The translations under genes and the position numbers were made by a program. DNA of 64,000 bases from Telmatactis stephensoni (lineage: Eukaryota; Cnidaria; Anthozoa; Actiniaria; Isophelliidae), in assembly GCA_029948255.1 (NCBI GenBank), contig JALIZF010001721.1, positions 310,001-374,000 on the forward strand, read 5' to 3'. Positions 1 through 11,473 of this stretch are shown piece by piece; the first letter of the stretch is position 1; each line of letters begins with the position of its first letter. A model generated the notes under the pieces. The model saw only the letters and a list, made by a program, of their open reading frames with translations. It was not told where the DNA came from and did not search any database.

Positions 1-3000
1 CAGCTTACTTCTCGTAACACCACGAAGGAATCGAAGGCCAAAACAAGGTGAAATAGCAATAGCCTTCAATGAACTTCTCGAAGCACGTGTAAAGGAGATC
101 GAAGTAATGGCGTCATGGTGGGCATATGCGTTCGGTTCAGTAACGCAGCATACGAAGTTGTACTGGAATGACACCGTATCGGAGCCTCATAGGTCCTTTA
201 GCTTTCAGTAGTAAAGGGAATATATATAAAATGATACCAACCAAACCCTATAGAAACAAAGTGAGTGCTCAGTTTCCAAGATACCAAGATACCAAGTCTC
301 TTGTAAACTGTATATCTTAGCTCCATTTGGCGCAATATGGAGTGTACTCGGGCTTCAGAACAAAACTTGAACTACCATATTACTCGGGCTGTTTTTCTTA
401 AGTTGATGAGCTACTAGTAAATATCTCACCTTCATGTACAGAATTTCTAAACACATCAAAATGTTTTATTTTCAAGGGTAAAAGCAAAGCAAAGAAATTT
501 CCACTGGACCGTGGTCCTACCGTAACAGTTTTGATGCGATCAGATTCGGAAGTAAAGGAGGAGAATGTCACGTATGTATTATGACATTAACGTAACTGTC
601 TATTGCGTTTCCGTAAAACTCATTACAAATAGCGCAATTGCAATTTGCGATTCGAGTCGAATGTAAACGAGGGAAATGTCACGTGCGTATTACAACGTAA
701 ATCTATCTATGTATTGCGTTTGCGTGAACCTCTCAAATGCACAATTGCAGTTTGATGCGAACGCATTTAGCAGTAAAGAAGGAAAATGCATACGTATTAT
801 GACGTAAACGTAGCTATCTACTGCGTTTCCGTAAAGCTATCAATTAAAAATACTGCAACTGCGAACTTTACACACTCTCTCCATAAGTGTTCCGTTTTAC
901 GTACTGTTATTGAAAGCTAAAGCTCGACGAGAGAGAACGGAAACAGAATGTTAGCCTCAGGCACTAGGGATCAAACTTCGATCTGGCTTAGAAAACTACG
1001 CACTAACTAAACGAGTTTTGCGTCACAGTTTATACGATTTTTACCTCTGATGTATTTTTTTCCTAGGAACGAGATCAAGAACCAACGTCGTACTTCTCTA
1101 CCAGATGCTTCACCCACGAACACAGGGAGCCCAAACTGATGATTATCACGAAAAGCTCACTCACGAGTCTTTATAAATTCCACCATTAATTACTCGGTCC
1201 GTTGGACCACTAAATAAACGCGGATTCATCTTATTTAATTCAAATTGAAAAATTGAGTGATGAAATTTAAAATGGCGATCACGACCTTGATCGGTGTAAG
1301 AATTGTCCGTCATCCCCAGTTATTTCAAATTTAGCTAATTTCTAATTCGGAGGGCGTCTCGGGGCGGCGTCTCACGTGCAGTTGCTGCTAACGGTAACAA
1401 GAAAAAATATATATAGATATGGAATTTGCTGTGGTATTTCTAGTTTAGTCAGGTCGAGTCTAACGCCCGACTCTTCGTGTAATAAGTTAATCGCATTGGA
1501 AATATGCGATCGTTTAAGTGGTGTAAACTGTACGCCTAGAAAATAAAAAAAAATGATTGTATACAGTTTCATTATGAATTTGCAATACACAATATGTTGA
1601 AACTTTATTGCGAAAATTAATTTCTTCTCGACCACAGCATTGTTCAGCTTTGCAACAGAACCCAGAACCTGAATAAAAAACAGGTCGAAAGCACCCAGAT
1701 GTGCCGTAAAGATCATGTATGCAGGGAAAGCGGGTTGTCGGCCGTTTCCAGAGATTACGTTAGATGTACGTTCTACTCGTGGATGGATGCTGGAATCGAC
1801 AGTGCTGTACGTAACATAATTAGGCCTCCTCGGGTAGACTTCTGAGCGAGGAGATGTCTGAATTAGGGTGCTCAATTCTCTGTAATGAAATCTCACTGGC
1901 ATGATAACACAGTAAAGCCAACGTAGACTATGTTAATAATCATTCTGAAGCAACCTCCTACTAGATGTCTACAATTCTCCTTTTTTTAACTCCAAGCATA
2001 CCCTGTAACACACCGGACAAACGGACACTTCGTCCAAAGCAATACATGACGATAATAATATTAATTGATAATTATTGACGGTGAAAATTACAACACCTGC
2101 AAACGCGTCCAATGGTGTCCATAGTAACGGTGTCCATAGGAACGGTGTGTATAGTGATAGCATTGCATGATGGGAAGGCAGAAAAATGAGGGATACGTGA
2201 AAGAAGAATTTCTTCAAGTAACTTCTTTTTATTTAATTTCTATAAGATTAGAATTTAATCGGCTAACAAGTGTAACTGTTACATGCAATTGACCAATAAA
2301 GAGAGATAGACAGAGGATATACACTGTTTGTTGATAAAGGTGAGAGAAAGTCGGTCGTCTAGTCCGACTGGGGGTTGTAATATTGAAATTATCAGCTCCA
2401 AAATACGTTTCAAAAAATTACAATTTAAATGATTGTATGAAAATGGAATACATTTCCATTCCACCAGGAATACATTTGAAAACTGAAAAGTGATGCAAGC
2501 AGAACCGGATCGAAGCAACAAACGCATACTCGGTGATGTACTGTCCATTATATTTTTTCACACCTAAGTGAATTAAAAGCGCAACACTGAGTCTGTGTAA
2601 TTGCTTCCGCTTCTGTTTCCCTCACTAGAGCGTTTTCACATTATTGATAGGTTCAGTCCAGAACAATAGTTATTCAAATCATCACCAGAACTTTAGTTAT
2701 TATGAGAGTTTTTTCTGTATCCTCTGTATTTCACAAGCAAACGTGAAAATGTGAAGTTCGATTCAATTATCACCTCTATAATAGTACAAACAATAGCACT
2801 CATTATATTAGGGTAAGCGAAAGCTAAAGTGTGATAGGCGGTAAATTTGAATATTGAAAATACGTTAAGTTCGCAAGCAGATTTCATTGAAAACTGATGT
2901 AGGTCTCCTCGTTCCCAGGTAAAAAATTGAAAATTCTTTGATAAACAATCATTCACTTGTTTACACTTTCACCTTTTCGCGTTTTAGATAGACAGGTCAA

Positions 3001-3580
3001 ACAGCTACTCACTCTTGCAACAAGAGGTAAAAAGTACCTGCGATTCCTGAATCTGCCTGACCTTCCTGGGATACTTCGGTATACTCTAAGGTCGTCGATG
3101 CTCCACTCTGACTCTTGCTCGAGAAATCTCAAAGTTTGCTTGTTGTTGATCCCGATTCAATGGTCTATGTCTTCTGAAAGGAGTAGAGTAACAAGAGGAT
3201 AAAGGGAGGGATAACCACCATCTGCCAGCAAGTAGGCATGGCGTGAGATTTGTAACCGCTGTCGAAATCCAATAAATGGTAAACGGTCATGCAAAAGAAC
3301 CTCAGTAGAATGACCCAAAAATCCACCTTCTAGTAGTAGTAAACCTTTATTTCAACAGGGTAATCCTTTATTATTACTAATTATTAAGATATAAAATATT
3401 TTAAAAATACAATAAAATCGCTGAAAATAACTATCATTATCGATTATGACATGGAACTTCAGAAAATGAAAACCCCGATCGCGTCTATAGTATAAATGTT
3501 GAGCTGCACATTGTCAGAGTCTCCTATACCTTTTGCGTGAAACGTAAATGCGTGGCTTAAATATTTGACGTGAAACGTGA
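1..3580. other. Gene-less repeat-rich interval
   Basis: No exon with a family resemblance was recognised. At about 530-880 there are three degenerate head-to-tail copies of a roughly 110-base unit, described separately. The longest open frame, 1372-1902 on the minus strand (176 codons), has no motif I recognise and contains low-complexity stretches, so it is not called a gene. Around 3337-3400 a TAG-rich run followed by CTTTATTT and TTATTATTA resembles the reversed 3' tail of a retroposon. Confidence 0.5.
530..880. repeat. Degenerate tandem repeat, three units of about 110 bp
   Basis: Three successive blocks, starting near 532, 647 and 753, share the same order of words. Each has a GCGA..C-rich start, then a GTAAA(G/C)GAGG-like word, then (T)CACGTRYGTATTAYGACGTAAACGTA, then TATTGCGTTTCCGTAAA. 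The copies differ by many substitutions, so this is an old tandem expansion. It is not coding. Confidence 0.6.
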
Positions 3581-4299
3581 CTTAAGGTAGTTCCGGAGCC
3601 TCAGATTTCATCAGTGAATTTCCTTTCAAATCCTGTCATTTAAAGATAATTGTTTGGCAAGTAAAAACCCGAGAAAAAAAAAGAGGGGGTCACCGCTGGT
3701 TTCTGAGCTGTAAGATGTCGTAATAGGTGGTATTTACAATGATTTTCATTTTTCTCAAAATGTACGTAATCCATATGGTCTGAAAAATGCGAACAATTTT
3801 TTTTCCGAGAAAAGGCCTGGACCGTCTCAAAAAATGAGATAGATCTAAGGTTTATTTAGCAGTTTTAATCATATGTATTGTTTGATGAATTGTTTGTTGT
3901 ATTATTTATTTTTTTAAATCAAAAAGGTGAGTACTGTCTTGAATTAAAAGGGGGTCACCGTATTAGTTCAAGAGTTATAAAAGCACAAAAGAGAAAAAAC
4001 ACCGAAAACAAAACATCCAATATCACCCATTTTAGCGAGTTTCTCGCCGGCTTTTTCGATGGAGAAGATTAACTAAATTTAAAAGTTCGAGGTTAAATAC
4101 CTACATTACATAGTCTACAAGGTTTCTTGATTAAAATTTTTCCGATATTTGTATTACAAAACATTATTTTTCTCTACTAAAGTTTGAGTTTCTACGTTTT
4201 CAATCGCTCGCTTACTAGTGCCCAGACTCCCCACGGTAATACCAATGCTCTCCAATAAAAGTGAAATGGGTCCGGAAATGGGTCCGGAGCTACCTTAAG
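3581..4299. mobile_element. MITE-like element with short TIRs
   Basis: The left end reads CTTAAGGTAGTTCCGGAGCC at 3581-3600, and its near reverse complement GGTCCGGAGCTACCTTAAG is at 4281-4299. The interior (about 720 bp) has two related words beginning GGGGGTCACCG at 3687 and 3951 but no transposase. The short TIRs and AT-rich non-coding interior fit a non-autonomous DNA transposon. No clear target duplication was seen. Confidence 0.5.
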
Positions 4300-4978
4300 G
4301 TCTAAAATCTTTTTGCGTCCACGTGAAAGCCACTTTTGTTTTCGCTTGTGAACGTAAAAGAGATTGTTTTAATTCTGGCTCCGTGACACGTGAGAAGACC
4401 ACAAATATTTTTGCGTGATGGGTATAGAGGACCTTGCCATGTGATCTGTTTATCTGAATGGCAACAGCATCAATGGCAGAAACACAGTTTGGTAGTTGAG
4501 CAAAAACGTTTCTCTGGGCATTCCATTCATTTTCGTTGTTCCAAGATATATACCGGTGGATATAGTGTTCATACAATATAGGTATTATACACCGAATCGA
4601 AATGTGGCGACCCAATTTGAATAACAGCTATTCTTGACTGACTACATCGTAGTCAAGTGAAAAAAAACCCGGGTCATCCACTACTGTTAGAACGAAGCTC
4701 GCGATTTGTTAAAACGACAAAAGCAAAGAATATGTGGATTACTCTGAACAATGTCTTTTTGTTCTACTTGTCGCCTGTGGCATTGTTTCCTTCCGACCGT
4801 AGTGTATTACTGAAAAAACACACGAGTGAGAGGCTAGTCAGACAAAAACAATGGTTATTCAAATTACTCGCCATATTTCGATTCGGTGTATAATATAGAA
4901 ATTTTCGCAAACATAACTTGCTGACACTGAGAGAGGATGAATTTTGATCAATGTGATAAAATATGGATAGGTAGCCCA

Positions 4979-5222
4979 AGCTTATATAATTTATAAGAGA
5001 ATGTATGGAGAAAAAGAATTTTTACTAAATGAATATATGAAAAATGACAAATCAGTCAGAAACTTAGTCTGAATGCTTAAATAATACTTCCTCTTTCACC
5101 CTGTGTTACTATTTAGTTATCATTACATTCAGACTAAGTTTCTGACTGATTTGTCATTTTTCATAGTTTTATTTAGTAAAAATTCATTTTCTCCATACAT
5201 TCTCTTATAAATTATATAAGCT
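4979..5222. mobile_element. MITE with about 96-bp inverted arms
   Basis: The left arm starts AGCTTATATAATTTATAAG at 4979. It is matched by the reverse-complement right arm ending TTATAAATTATATAAGCT at 5222. Both arms carry the same GTATGGAG, AAAAATGACAAATCAGTCAG and AGACTAAGTTTC-type words, with a few mismatches. The loop is about 50 bases. No coding capacity. Confidence 0.75.
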
Positions 5223-5732
5223 CTGGCTATACGTGTGGCTCAGTGCGACCGTTGGGAACGGGCTCAAGCATATTCGTACAGCGGTAAATAAAAAAAAACA
5301 AGATGGCGCGCGGATGAAGATAAAATACGTGCGTACGAAGACAGAGCGGAAAAACAGCTAAGCGGCTGTTTTCATAGTTTTTTCATGAATTAATAATGAA
5401 GCATGAAAAACAGTAACTGCTACACTTTTACTGGCTTTACTAAAAGCTTTTTTACAAAACCTTGTGACGTTACAGTAAAGCTTCGCGGGGATATCTATCA
5501 AAACAATGATTTTTCTGGCTGATCAAAATATCACTGTGCTCCAAATACAAGGCGTTATTATCTCAAATCGTATTCACTGAATTTTTGGTCACATTTGATA
5601 TTTTGTTCTTTGGCCCAAAAGAGCATGTTTACAAAATATTGAGCTTAAATACAGATAGATGTCCTTATAATGAGAGGGAATTAAACGTTTTTCCGCCCTG
5701 TCGCGCACGAAAACAAGAAAAGCGGGGGTAAG

Positions 5733-5837
5733 TACTTCATGGTTGAATGCCATATAGTCGTCTTCCTATAGTCATCTTCCTAATATTCACCCTAAACCTA
5801 ACCAAGAGCGACTATATGGACATTCAGCCATGAAGTA
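5733..5837. repeat. Short inverted repeat (MITE-like)
   Basis: TACTTCATGGTTGAATGCC at 5733 pairs with the reverse complement ending GGACATTCAGCCATGAAGTA at 5837. The CATATAGTCG word next to each arm also pairs. Total length is about 105 bp. Confidence 0.6.
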
Positions 5838-6792
5838 TAAACCAAAGCGGCTCTCCTCTGCTCCCTGTGCACAAACGACGACGTTTCGTTGTCATCTCGA
5901 CAACATCATCAGTTCTAGAAAAGTTATGCAAATAACTCTAAAGAAACTTATAAGAAGCAATGGACCACGCCAAGTCAAGCAATGGAACAAAAGTCTAGAT
6001 AAATACTTTGGCCTTGATTGAGTCAGATTGTTTAGGGAAGGTTTTAAATCCCTGATGTACATCATTTCATATATCAAGCAATCCAACTTCCCACGGCATT
6101 TTCTCGATCAGCACTGTGAAGTTCTTATAGATTTCTTGTGGTCCAGAGTGATGGCAAGTTTGTAAATCAGTTAACAATGGTCGAGCCAGGGAGTCAATGC
6201 TCGTCAATGCGTTGAAATAAGTGGCGGACGGTATCTCCCACGTACCCTGTATCATACAGTGACATTGATAGTTATACACTACGCATTGCTGATTGACGAC
6301 GTTAGGTTTGGGCTCACTAAAATGGAGGTCATCGATATTTTTCGACTTTTGAACACAGGTTGAATGGTTAGATTAATTTTCTTGGAGAGGGCGTTAAGTT
6401 GCTTTTTCAACACATCAGCGGATTGATGATCTTCTAAAGGGGGAGAATAATGCGTCCCACTTCGTCATCTGTACTATCGATTCTTTCTTCTGTTGCTTGT
6501 CTGAGGAAGGTCTCGAGTGCAGAATTCACTAGGTTAGAAGGGTACTTCAATTTGTGAAAGACGTGTTTTAGTCGTGGCATTCTGCTAAGAATAGCTCATG
6601 GTTGACGATAGTCGATATGCACGATTGAACATGGTATTGAGAAGAAATCTCTTATAGCGGTTATCCGAAACGTCGTCTTGTTTGTGTAATATTTATACTT
6701 AATATCCTTTGAACACATAGTGCATTAGGCCGGCGAGTTCTCTGAATTCGTTGCACGAGGTCGCCAAGGGTTTCGAACTCTTGATTCGATAC
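5838..6792. other. Gene-less interval
   Basis: The small open frames here (60-70 codons on both strands) have no recognisable domain, no consistent splice context and no family resemblance. No repeat longer than a few tens of bases was seen. Confidence 0.4.
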
Positions 6793-6982
6793 AATAGGCC
6801 ATTTGCATGATGGCATCATATACTACAACTACCAGAATGCTTTGCCCACTTTCTTTTGTAAAATAATTAGTGCCAATTGTTCGACTATTCTCATAAGGGA
6901 ATAAAAATCTAAATAAGAAAGAAAATTCGTAGAGCATTCTAGTAGTTGTAGTAAAATGACGCCATCGTGCAAATGGCCTATT
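6793..6982. mobile_element. MITE with about 50-bp TIRs
   Basis: AATAGGCCATTTGCATGATG at 6793 is matched by its reverse complement ending at 6982. The pairing continues inward through an ACTACAACTA/TAGTTGTAGT word and an AGAATGCT/AGCATTCT word. The element is 190 bp and non-coding. Confidence 0.75.
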
Positions 6983-7272
6983 ACCGATTCGGTCAACTAT
7001 GTGTAAAAGACTTCTTCAGTTGGCGTTTCTCTTGTAAGCAACCAAAATATTCTGGATCAACCGCTATCTGGTTCCAAACTGATTTGTTGATGTTGATAAG
7101 TCCTCTGTTGACGACAAAATGATTTCAAATGATGACATGCACTGGGCTTGAAGCTTGCAAAACACTAACTGAATTTTTCACAAGGATATTATCTTGCATT
7201 GGTAATTTCATAGCTCCCTTCTCAAAAATCCACTTAGAAAATTCATAGCTATCTAGCCATGTATTTATTTAT

Positions 7273-7380
7273 TGACTGACTGACTGACTGACTGACTGAC
7301 TGACTGACTGACTGATTGACTGACTGACTGACTGACTGACTGACTGACTGACTGACTGACTGACTGACTGATTGATTGAT
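7273..7380. repeat. (TGAC)n microsatellite
   Basis: About 25 copies of TGAC with two TGAT variants form the outer left edge of the foldback element. A shorter matching (AGTC)n run closes the right edge at about 9391-9412. Confidence 0.95.
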
Positions 7381-8125
7381 TGATTTTGTTAGTGGAATAA
7401 TTAGCAAAACAGGTCACGTGACCAGGACAAGCATTTGAAGGTTAAAGAACCTAGCAGCTGAATTCTTCACACAGGACCGGATCTTTTTTTTTTTGACATA
7501 AATTCTGAAGGGTTTATTATTTTCTCAAATGAATCGTGACAGAATTTGGTCAGGATCTTGTATAATAAAGTTTTGGGAGGTGAAGTTTGTTGAGACACAG
7601 GGTTCGTCGGATTTCCGGACGGCTATAAAAACCAAGGTAGGGTGTCGACAAGCTAGAACACACAGAGACATGTTTTGTTTGATACACTGATGATGTAGCG
7701 AATATTTAAGGAGGCTTCCTACAATTTCTCTAGTGCTCGACCGGTCAACTTGAAACGGCTGTAGTTTTTACATGAAAGCACCCACAGTTATGAACTTTTG
7801 TCCACTTACTACATAAAGACTGAAGTTTTTAATGGTAAATCTTCGGTTTACATCGGGGTTACTATAGCGACGACACGATGACGTCACTGTTTTAGATTCC
7901 AAGCAATTATACGCGTTTTTTGACCTAAACATTTAAAACGACACACAAGGCGTTGATGATTAGGACTTTGCCTAGCAGCATACGAATTTCGGACAATTAA
8001 TTTCGTATAAACGGATTTTTGAGTTATTCGAGGCGTAATTTTTGAACCCCCAAATCACAATTTCTTGTCAGTTTCGATTCAATAATTTTAAAAACAAAGC
8101 AGCATGACAACTCTTGGACAGTCCA

Positions 8126-8177
8126 AATGTTAGAAATGTGTTTGCTTCATCGATGAAGCAAACACATTTCTAACATT
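8126..8177. repeat. Perfect 52-bp palindrome
   Basis: The sequence from 8126 is exactly self-complementary around CATCGATG, with the centre between 8151 and 8152 and no loop. It sits in the left arm of the foldback element and its counterpart is absent from the right arm, so it was gained in one arm or lost from the other. Confidence 0.9.
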
Positions 8178-9412
8178 ATTCCGAATGACAATTCCATTCA
8201 TTTAGTCAATAAATGTTGCTCATATATCAGACTACTTCTCATGCCCACCAAAGGGAGAAAACAGTTGACGAAAAGAGTTTTCTTTAGGAGCACTAAACGT
8301 TTTTGTATGAATTTTGATAAAATAGTCCCCTTCACAGTTCCCTGCGCCATCTTGAAAAGTAGCCGTGCCTTTGCATCGAAGCGAGACGAATTAACGGTGA
8401 GCGTGCAATGATAGATACCTTTTTTAACACCTAGGACAATTATTCACAGGTCTCTATCATTGCACGCTCATCGTTCGTCTCGTTTCGATGTAAAGGCATG
8501 GCTACCTTTCAAGATGGCGCAGAGAACTGTGAAGGGGACTATTTAGCCCAATTTCATGCCTAACGTACGCTGACGGAAATCCAAAGCACTTTCTGACGTG
8601 CAACTTCGTTGAGAAGTAGTATGATATATGAACAACATTTGGACAGTACATGAGTTGTCATGTTGCTTTGCTTTTAAAATTACTGAATCGAAACTGACAA
8701 GATATTGTTATTTAAGGGGTTCAAAAATTACGCCTCGAATAATTCAAAATCCGAATATACGAATTTCTCCAAAATTCGTATGCTGCTAGGCAAAGCCCTA
8801 ATTATCAATGCCTTGTGTGTCGTTTTAAAAGTTTAGGTCAAAAACGCGTAAAATTGCTTGGAATCTAAAACGGTGACGTCATCGTTTCGTCGCTATGGTA
8901 ACCCCGATGAAAACCAAACATTTACCATTAAAAACTTCAGTCTTTATGTAGTAAGTGGACAAAAGTTCATAACTGTGGGTACTTTCATGTAAAAACTACA
9001 GCCGTTTCAAGTTGACCGGTCGAGCACTAGAGAAATTGTAGGAAGCCTCCTTAAATATTCGCTACATCATCAGTGTATCAAACAAAACATGTCTCTGTGT
9101 GTTCCGTAGCTTGTCGACACCCTACCTTGGTTTTTTATAGCCGTCCGGAAATCCGACGGACCCTGTGTCTCAACAAACTTCACCTCCAAAAACTTTGTTA
9201 TACAAGATCCTGACCAACTGAATTCTGTCACGATTCATTTGAGAAAATAATAAACCCTTCAGAATTTATGTCAAAAAAAAAGTGATCCTGTGTGGAGAAT
9301 TCAGCTGCTAGGTTCTTTAACCTTCAAATGCTTGTCCTGGTCAGGTGACCTGTTTTGCTAATTATTCCACTACCAAAATCAATCAATCTGCAGTCAGTCA
9401 GTCAGTCAGTCA

Positions 9413-9631
9413 TTCGACCTCCAAAATCGCGAAAAAAACGTGTCGCGAAAATTTCATGAAATAAGCTACGTCGCTCCACGTTTCGCTCATTGCCTCCGTC
9501 AAATCTCGTTCTCCCATAACTTAATCACGCCGAGACAATGAGCGGATGAATTTAGTAGTAAAAATGTTTTACTATCATAACGAGCGCCTGAGAGTGTGCA
9601 CGGAGCAGCTACTTGTCTTGTTTAATCTAAA
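9413..9631. other. Gene-less spacer
   Basis: Contains a short CG-bearing inverted word near 9425-9455 (TCGCGA repeated). No gene signal. Confidence 0.3.
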
Positions 9632-9670
9632 CATAGTTAATAGAGGGGAGGGTCCCCTCTATTAACTATG
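9632..9670. repeat. Hairpin palindrome, 17-bp stem
   Basis: CATAGTTAATAGAGGGG (9632-9648) pairs exactly with CCCCTCTATTAACTATG (9654-9670) across a five-base loop. Nothing suggests a terminator role in this eukaryotic context. Confidence 0.85.
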
Positions 9671-9690
9671 ATCTAAACTTGTTTTTTGTG

Positions 9691-9837
9691 TTAGAGTGGT
9701 TTTCATAAACCTGTGAAACAAAAGTTAATTATTAGCTAGTAATAGCCAGATTCAAACAATAGAAAACAAAGGAATTAGAGACTAATAGTACTAAATACAC
9801 TAAAATGTATTTCACGGGTTTATGAAAATCACTCTAG
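9691..9837. mobile_element. MITE with about 28-bp TIRs
   Basis: TTAGAGTGGTTTTCATAAAC at 9691 and the reverse complement of GTTTATGAAAATCACTCTAG at the right end match with about three mismatches. The interior is AT-rich and non-coding. Confidence 0.65.
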
Positions 9838-10558
9838 TCGAATCGTGCACATTTGTTAGACGAATATCGACCGCCGAGATGAATAAATATCTAGAGTAGT
9901 TTTATGACCGTGCGTTGTTACTTAGTACTGTGTAAATGAAAGGCTTTTCTCTAGCTTTTCTCCGTCTTAATTCCCCTTTTGAAAAAGTACTAAGATCAGG
10001 CGAATTAGCAAAGTGAGTGAGCCAATATATCAGAATTCAGTATTACAATTGAGTTATTGACATTAGTAACTGAACTTATTTTAATCTTTTGTTAGATTAT
10101 GTATAGAACTCAGCTAGGTTATTTGGTGGAATGATTCCTGTAATTAAGGTGGTCTTATACAAAAAAATGAGCATTTTGAAGGATATAATCAAAATTCAAT
10201 TAAAGATCACTTATAAAAGCCTGAATTAACTGAAAACTTATCATGTTATAGCGCCTTTATTTGAAAACAGCACTCCAAAGGCTTTTCAATTTTGTAAACC
10301 CAAATTTATGTCGTCTCACAATTTGAATACCATGTAAATAAATTCAAGTTTGTTTTGTTTCTGAGTGTAGAAAGCTGAGATTTTACAAATTCCGGCCTTT
10401 ACATATTTGCTTGACGAAATTCAAAAAGCATGGTTTAGGCTTGCGCAAAGTTTTCGAGGTCGCATAATTAAGAAAGGCGCCGTAAAGATTCAAACATTAA
10501 CATTCTTTTACAAAGCGTGTTTTATTTGAGTCGAGGTGAAAGATAAGAAATCAACCTA
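9838..10558. other. Gene-less interval upstream of the Ngaro element end
   Basis: AT-rich DNA with no supported exon or long repeat. Confidence 0.4.
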
Positions 10559-10659
10559 TTCATTCCTACACTTCGTACTGCGCAAACCGCAACTATTAAT
10601 TAGTACACAATGTGTGGAGTGTGACTGTGCCTTGTGCCTGGTGGACAGCACAACAAGCA
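10559..10659 (-). repeat. Ngaro split direct repeat Y2 (outer 3' copy)
   Basis: 101 bp matching 11223-11323 with essentially no differences. It begins TTCATTCCTACACTTCGTAC on the plus strand and ends ACAACAAGCA. This is the far 3' boundary of the element on the minus strand. Confidence 0.9.
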
Positions 10660-11021
10660 GTTTATTAAATACCTTGATAGTAATATTACATTTATTATTA
10701 ATTGATTGATTCTTAAGGCAATATGTATAAATATATGAGATAATTGTAAAGTATTTTGAAAGAAAAATATATGTATCCTAACAAGAAATTACATTGTATA
10801 TTACGCTGCCCGCTACGAAAAACCAGCAGGATAAAACCTCGTGGGAAAAAATCCTCTGGAAACGTAGTCCTCGACCGAATGCAACGTATAGTTCCGAGGG
10901 CTAGAACCACAAATTCTAATTCAATTTTCAATGACTAAACTTCCATTCAAAGCAAATTATTATCAATAGAAAAATGACTCAAGATGGTCGAAACTATTCA
11001 TAAGAAATTGGCTGACTCAAG
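10660..11021 (-). other. Spacer between repeats X2 and Y2
   Basis: 362 bp unique to this position in the window. In the standard split-repeat layout the three 3' repeat blocks are contiguous, so this is either an insertion or a lineage feature. Short overlapping frames on both strands (60-72 codons) have no recognisable domain. Confidence 0.6.
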
Positions 11022-11222
11022 TTTGGTCACTATCTTTGTGGAGGCTGTCCAACAAGCGAGAGAAAGTTCTTAACAACTCGACTTCTTAAATACTAATGGA
11101 TTAGCATATTAAATGATGCGTTAACTAAGAATAATAGAATTTTCATGAGAAAATACACAATCAACTCAGAACCGGAATGAAAACGCTTTCCAACTGCACG
11201 TTGTTACGTTGGAAAGCATCAT
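11022..11222 (-). repeat. Ngaro split direct repeat X2
   Basis: 201 bp matching 15381-15581 with about four substitutions. It abuts repeat Y1 with no gap at 11222/11223, as expected for the junction of the 3' block. Both copies contain a small hairpin: GCTTTCCAAC pairs with GTTGGAAAGC. Confidence 0.92.
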
Positions 11223-11323
11223 TTCATTCCTACACTTCGTACTGCGCAAACCGCAACTATTAATTAGTACACAATGTGTGGAGTGTGACTGTGCCTTGTG
11301 CCTGGTGGACAGCACAACAAGCA
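11223..11323 (-). repeat. Ngaro split direct repeat Y1
   Basis: 101 bp copy of 10559-10659. It lies immediately downstream, on the minus strand, of the recombinase gene and next to X2. Confidence 0.92.
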
Positions 11324-11473
11324 CGCGAGACAACAAAGACGAGAAACGAACCGCGCCGAACAACTGCCACCCTAGAACTAAACAAAATATCAAATGAATT
11401 CAGTCAATAATACGCTTACAAATTAATGGCGCGGGACACCGTAAGCTTATCCTTCGTAGAATACTTGATAGAA

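Larger units (their letters stand above)
7273..9412. mobile_element. Large foldback element, arms about 1 kb
   Basis: Nearly the whole interval is one inverted repeat. The left arm carries in order an AATTAGCAAAACAGGTCACG word (7402), GGTAGGGTGTCGACAAGCT, GGAGGCTTCCTACAATTTC, GACCGGTCAACTTGAAACGG and TTGCACGCTCA-type words. The right arm carries their reverse complements in the opposite order, ending in CTGTTTTGCTAATTATTCC near 9370. The centre is near 8,420-8,450. The outer left end is a 100-base (TGAC)n microsatellite (7273-7380) and the right end a short (AGTC)n run, so the tetranucleotide is itself part of the symmetrical ends. No open frame of significance is present. The arms show scattered mismatches and one insertion (8126-8177). 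Confidence 0.85.

Noticed and set aside
1372..1902. 176-codon minus-strand open frame
   Set aside because: No motif, no family resemblance, ordinary AT-rich low-complexity second half; no splice context to support an exon.
9632..9670. Transcription terminator hairpin
   Set aside because: Intrinsic terminators are a bacterial feature; no gene ends here and the context is eukaryotic.
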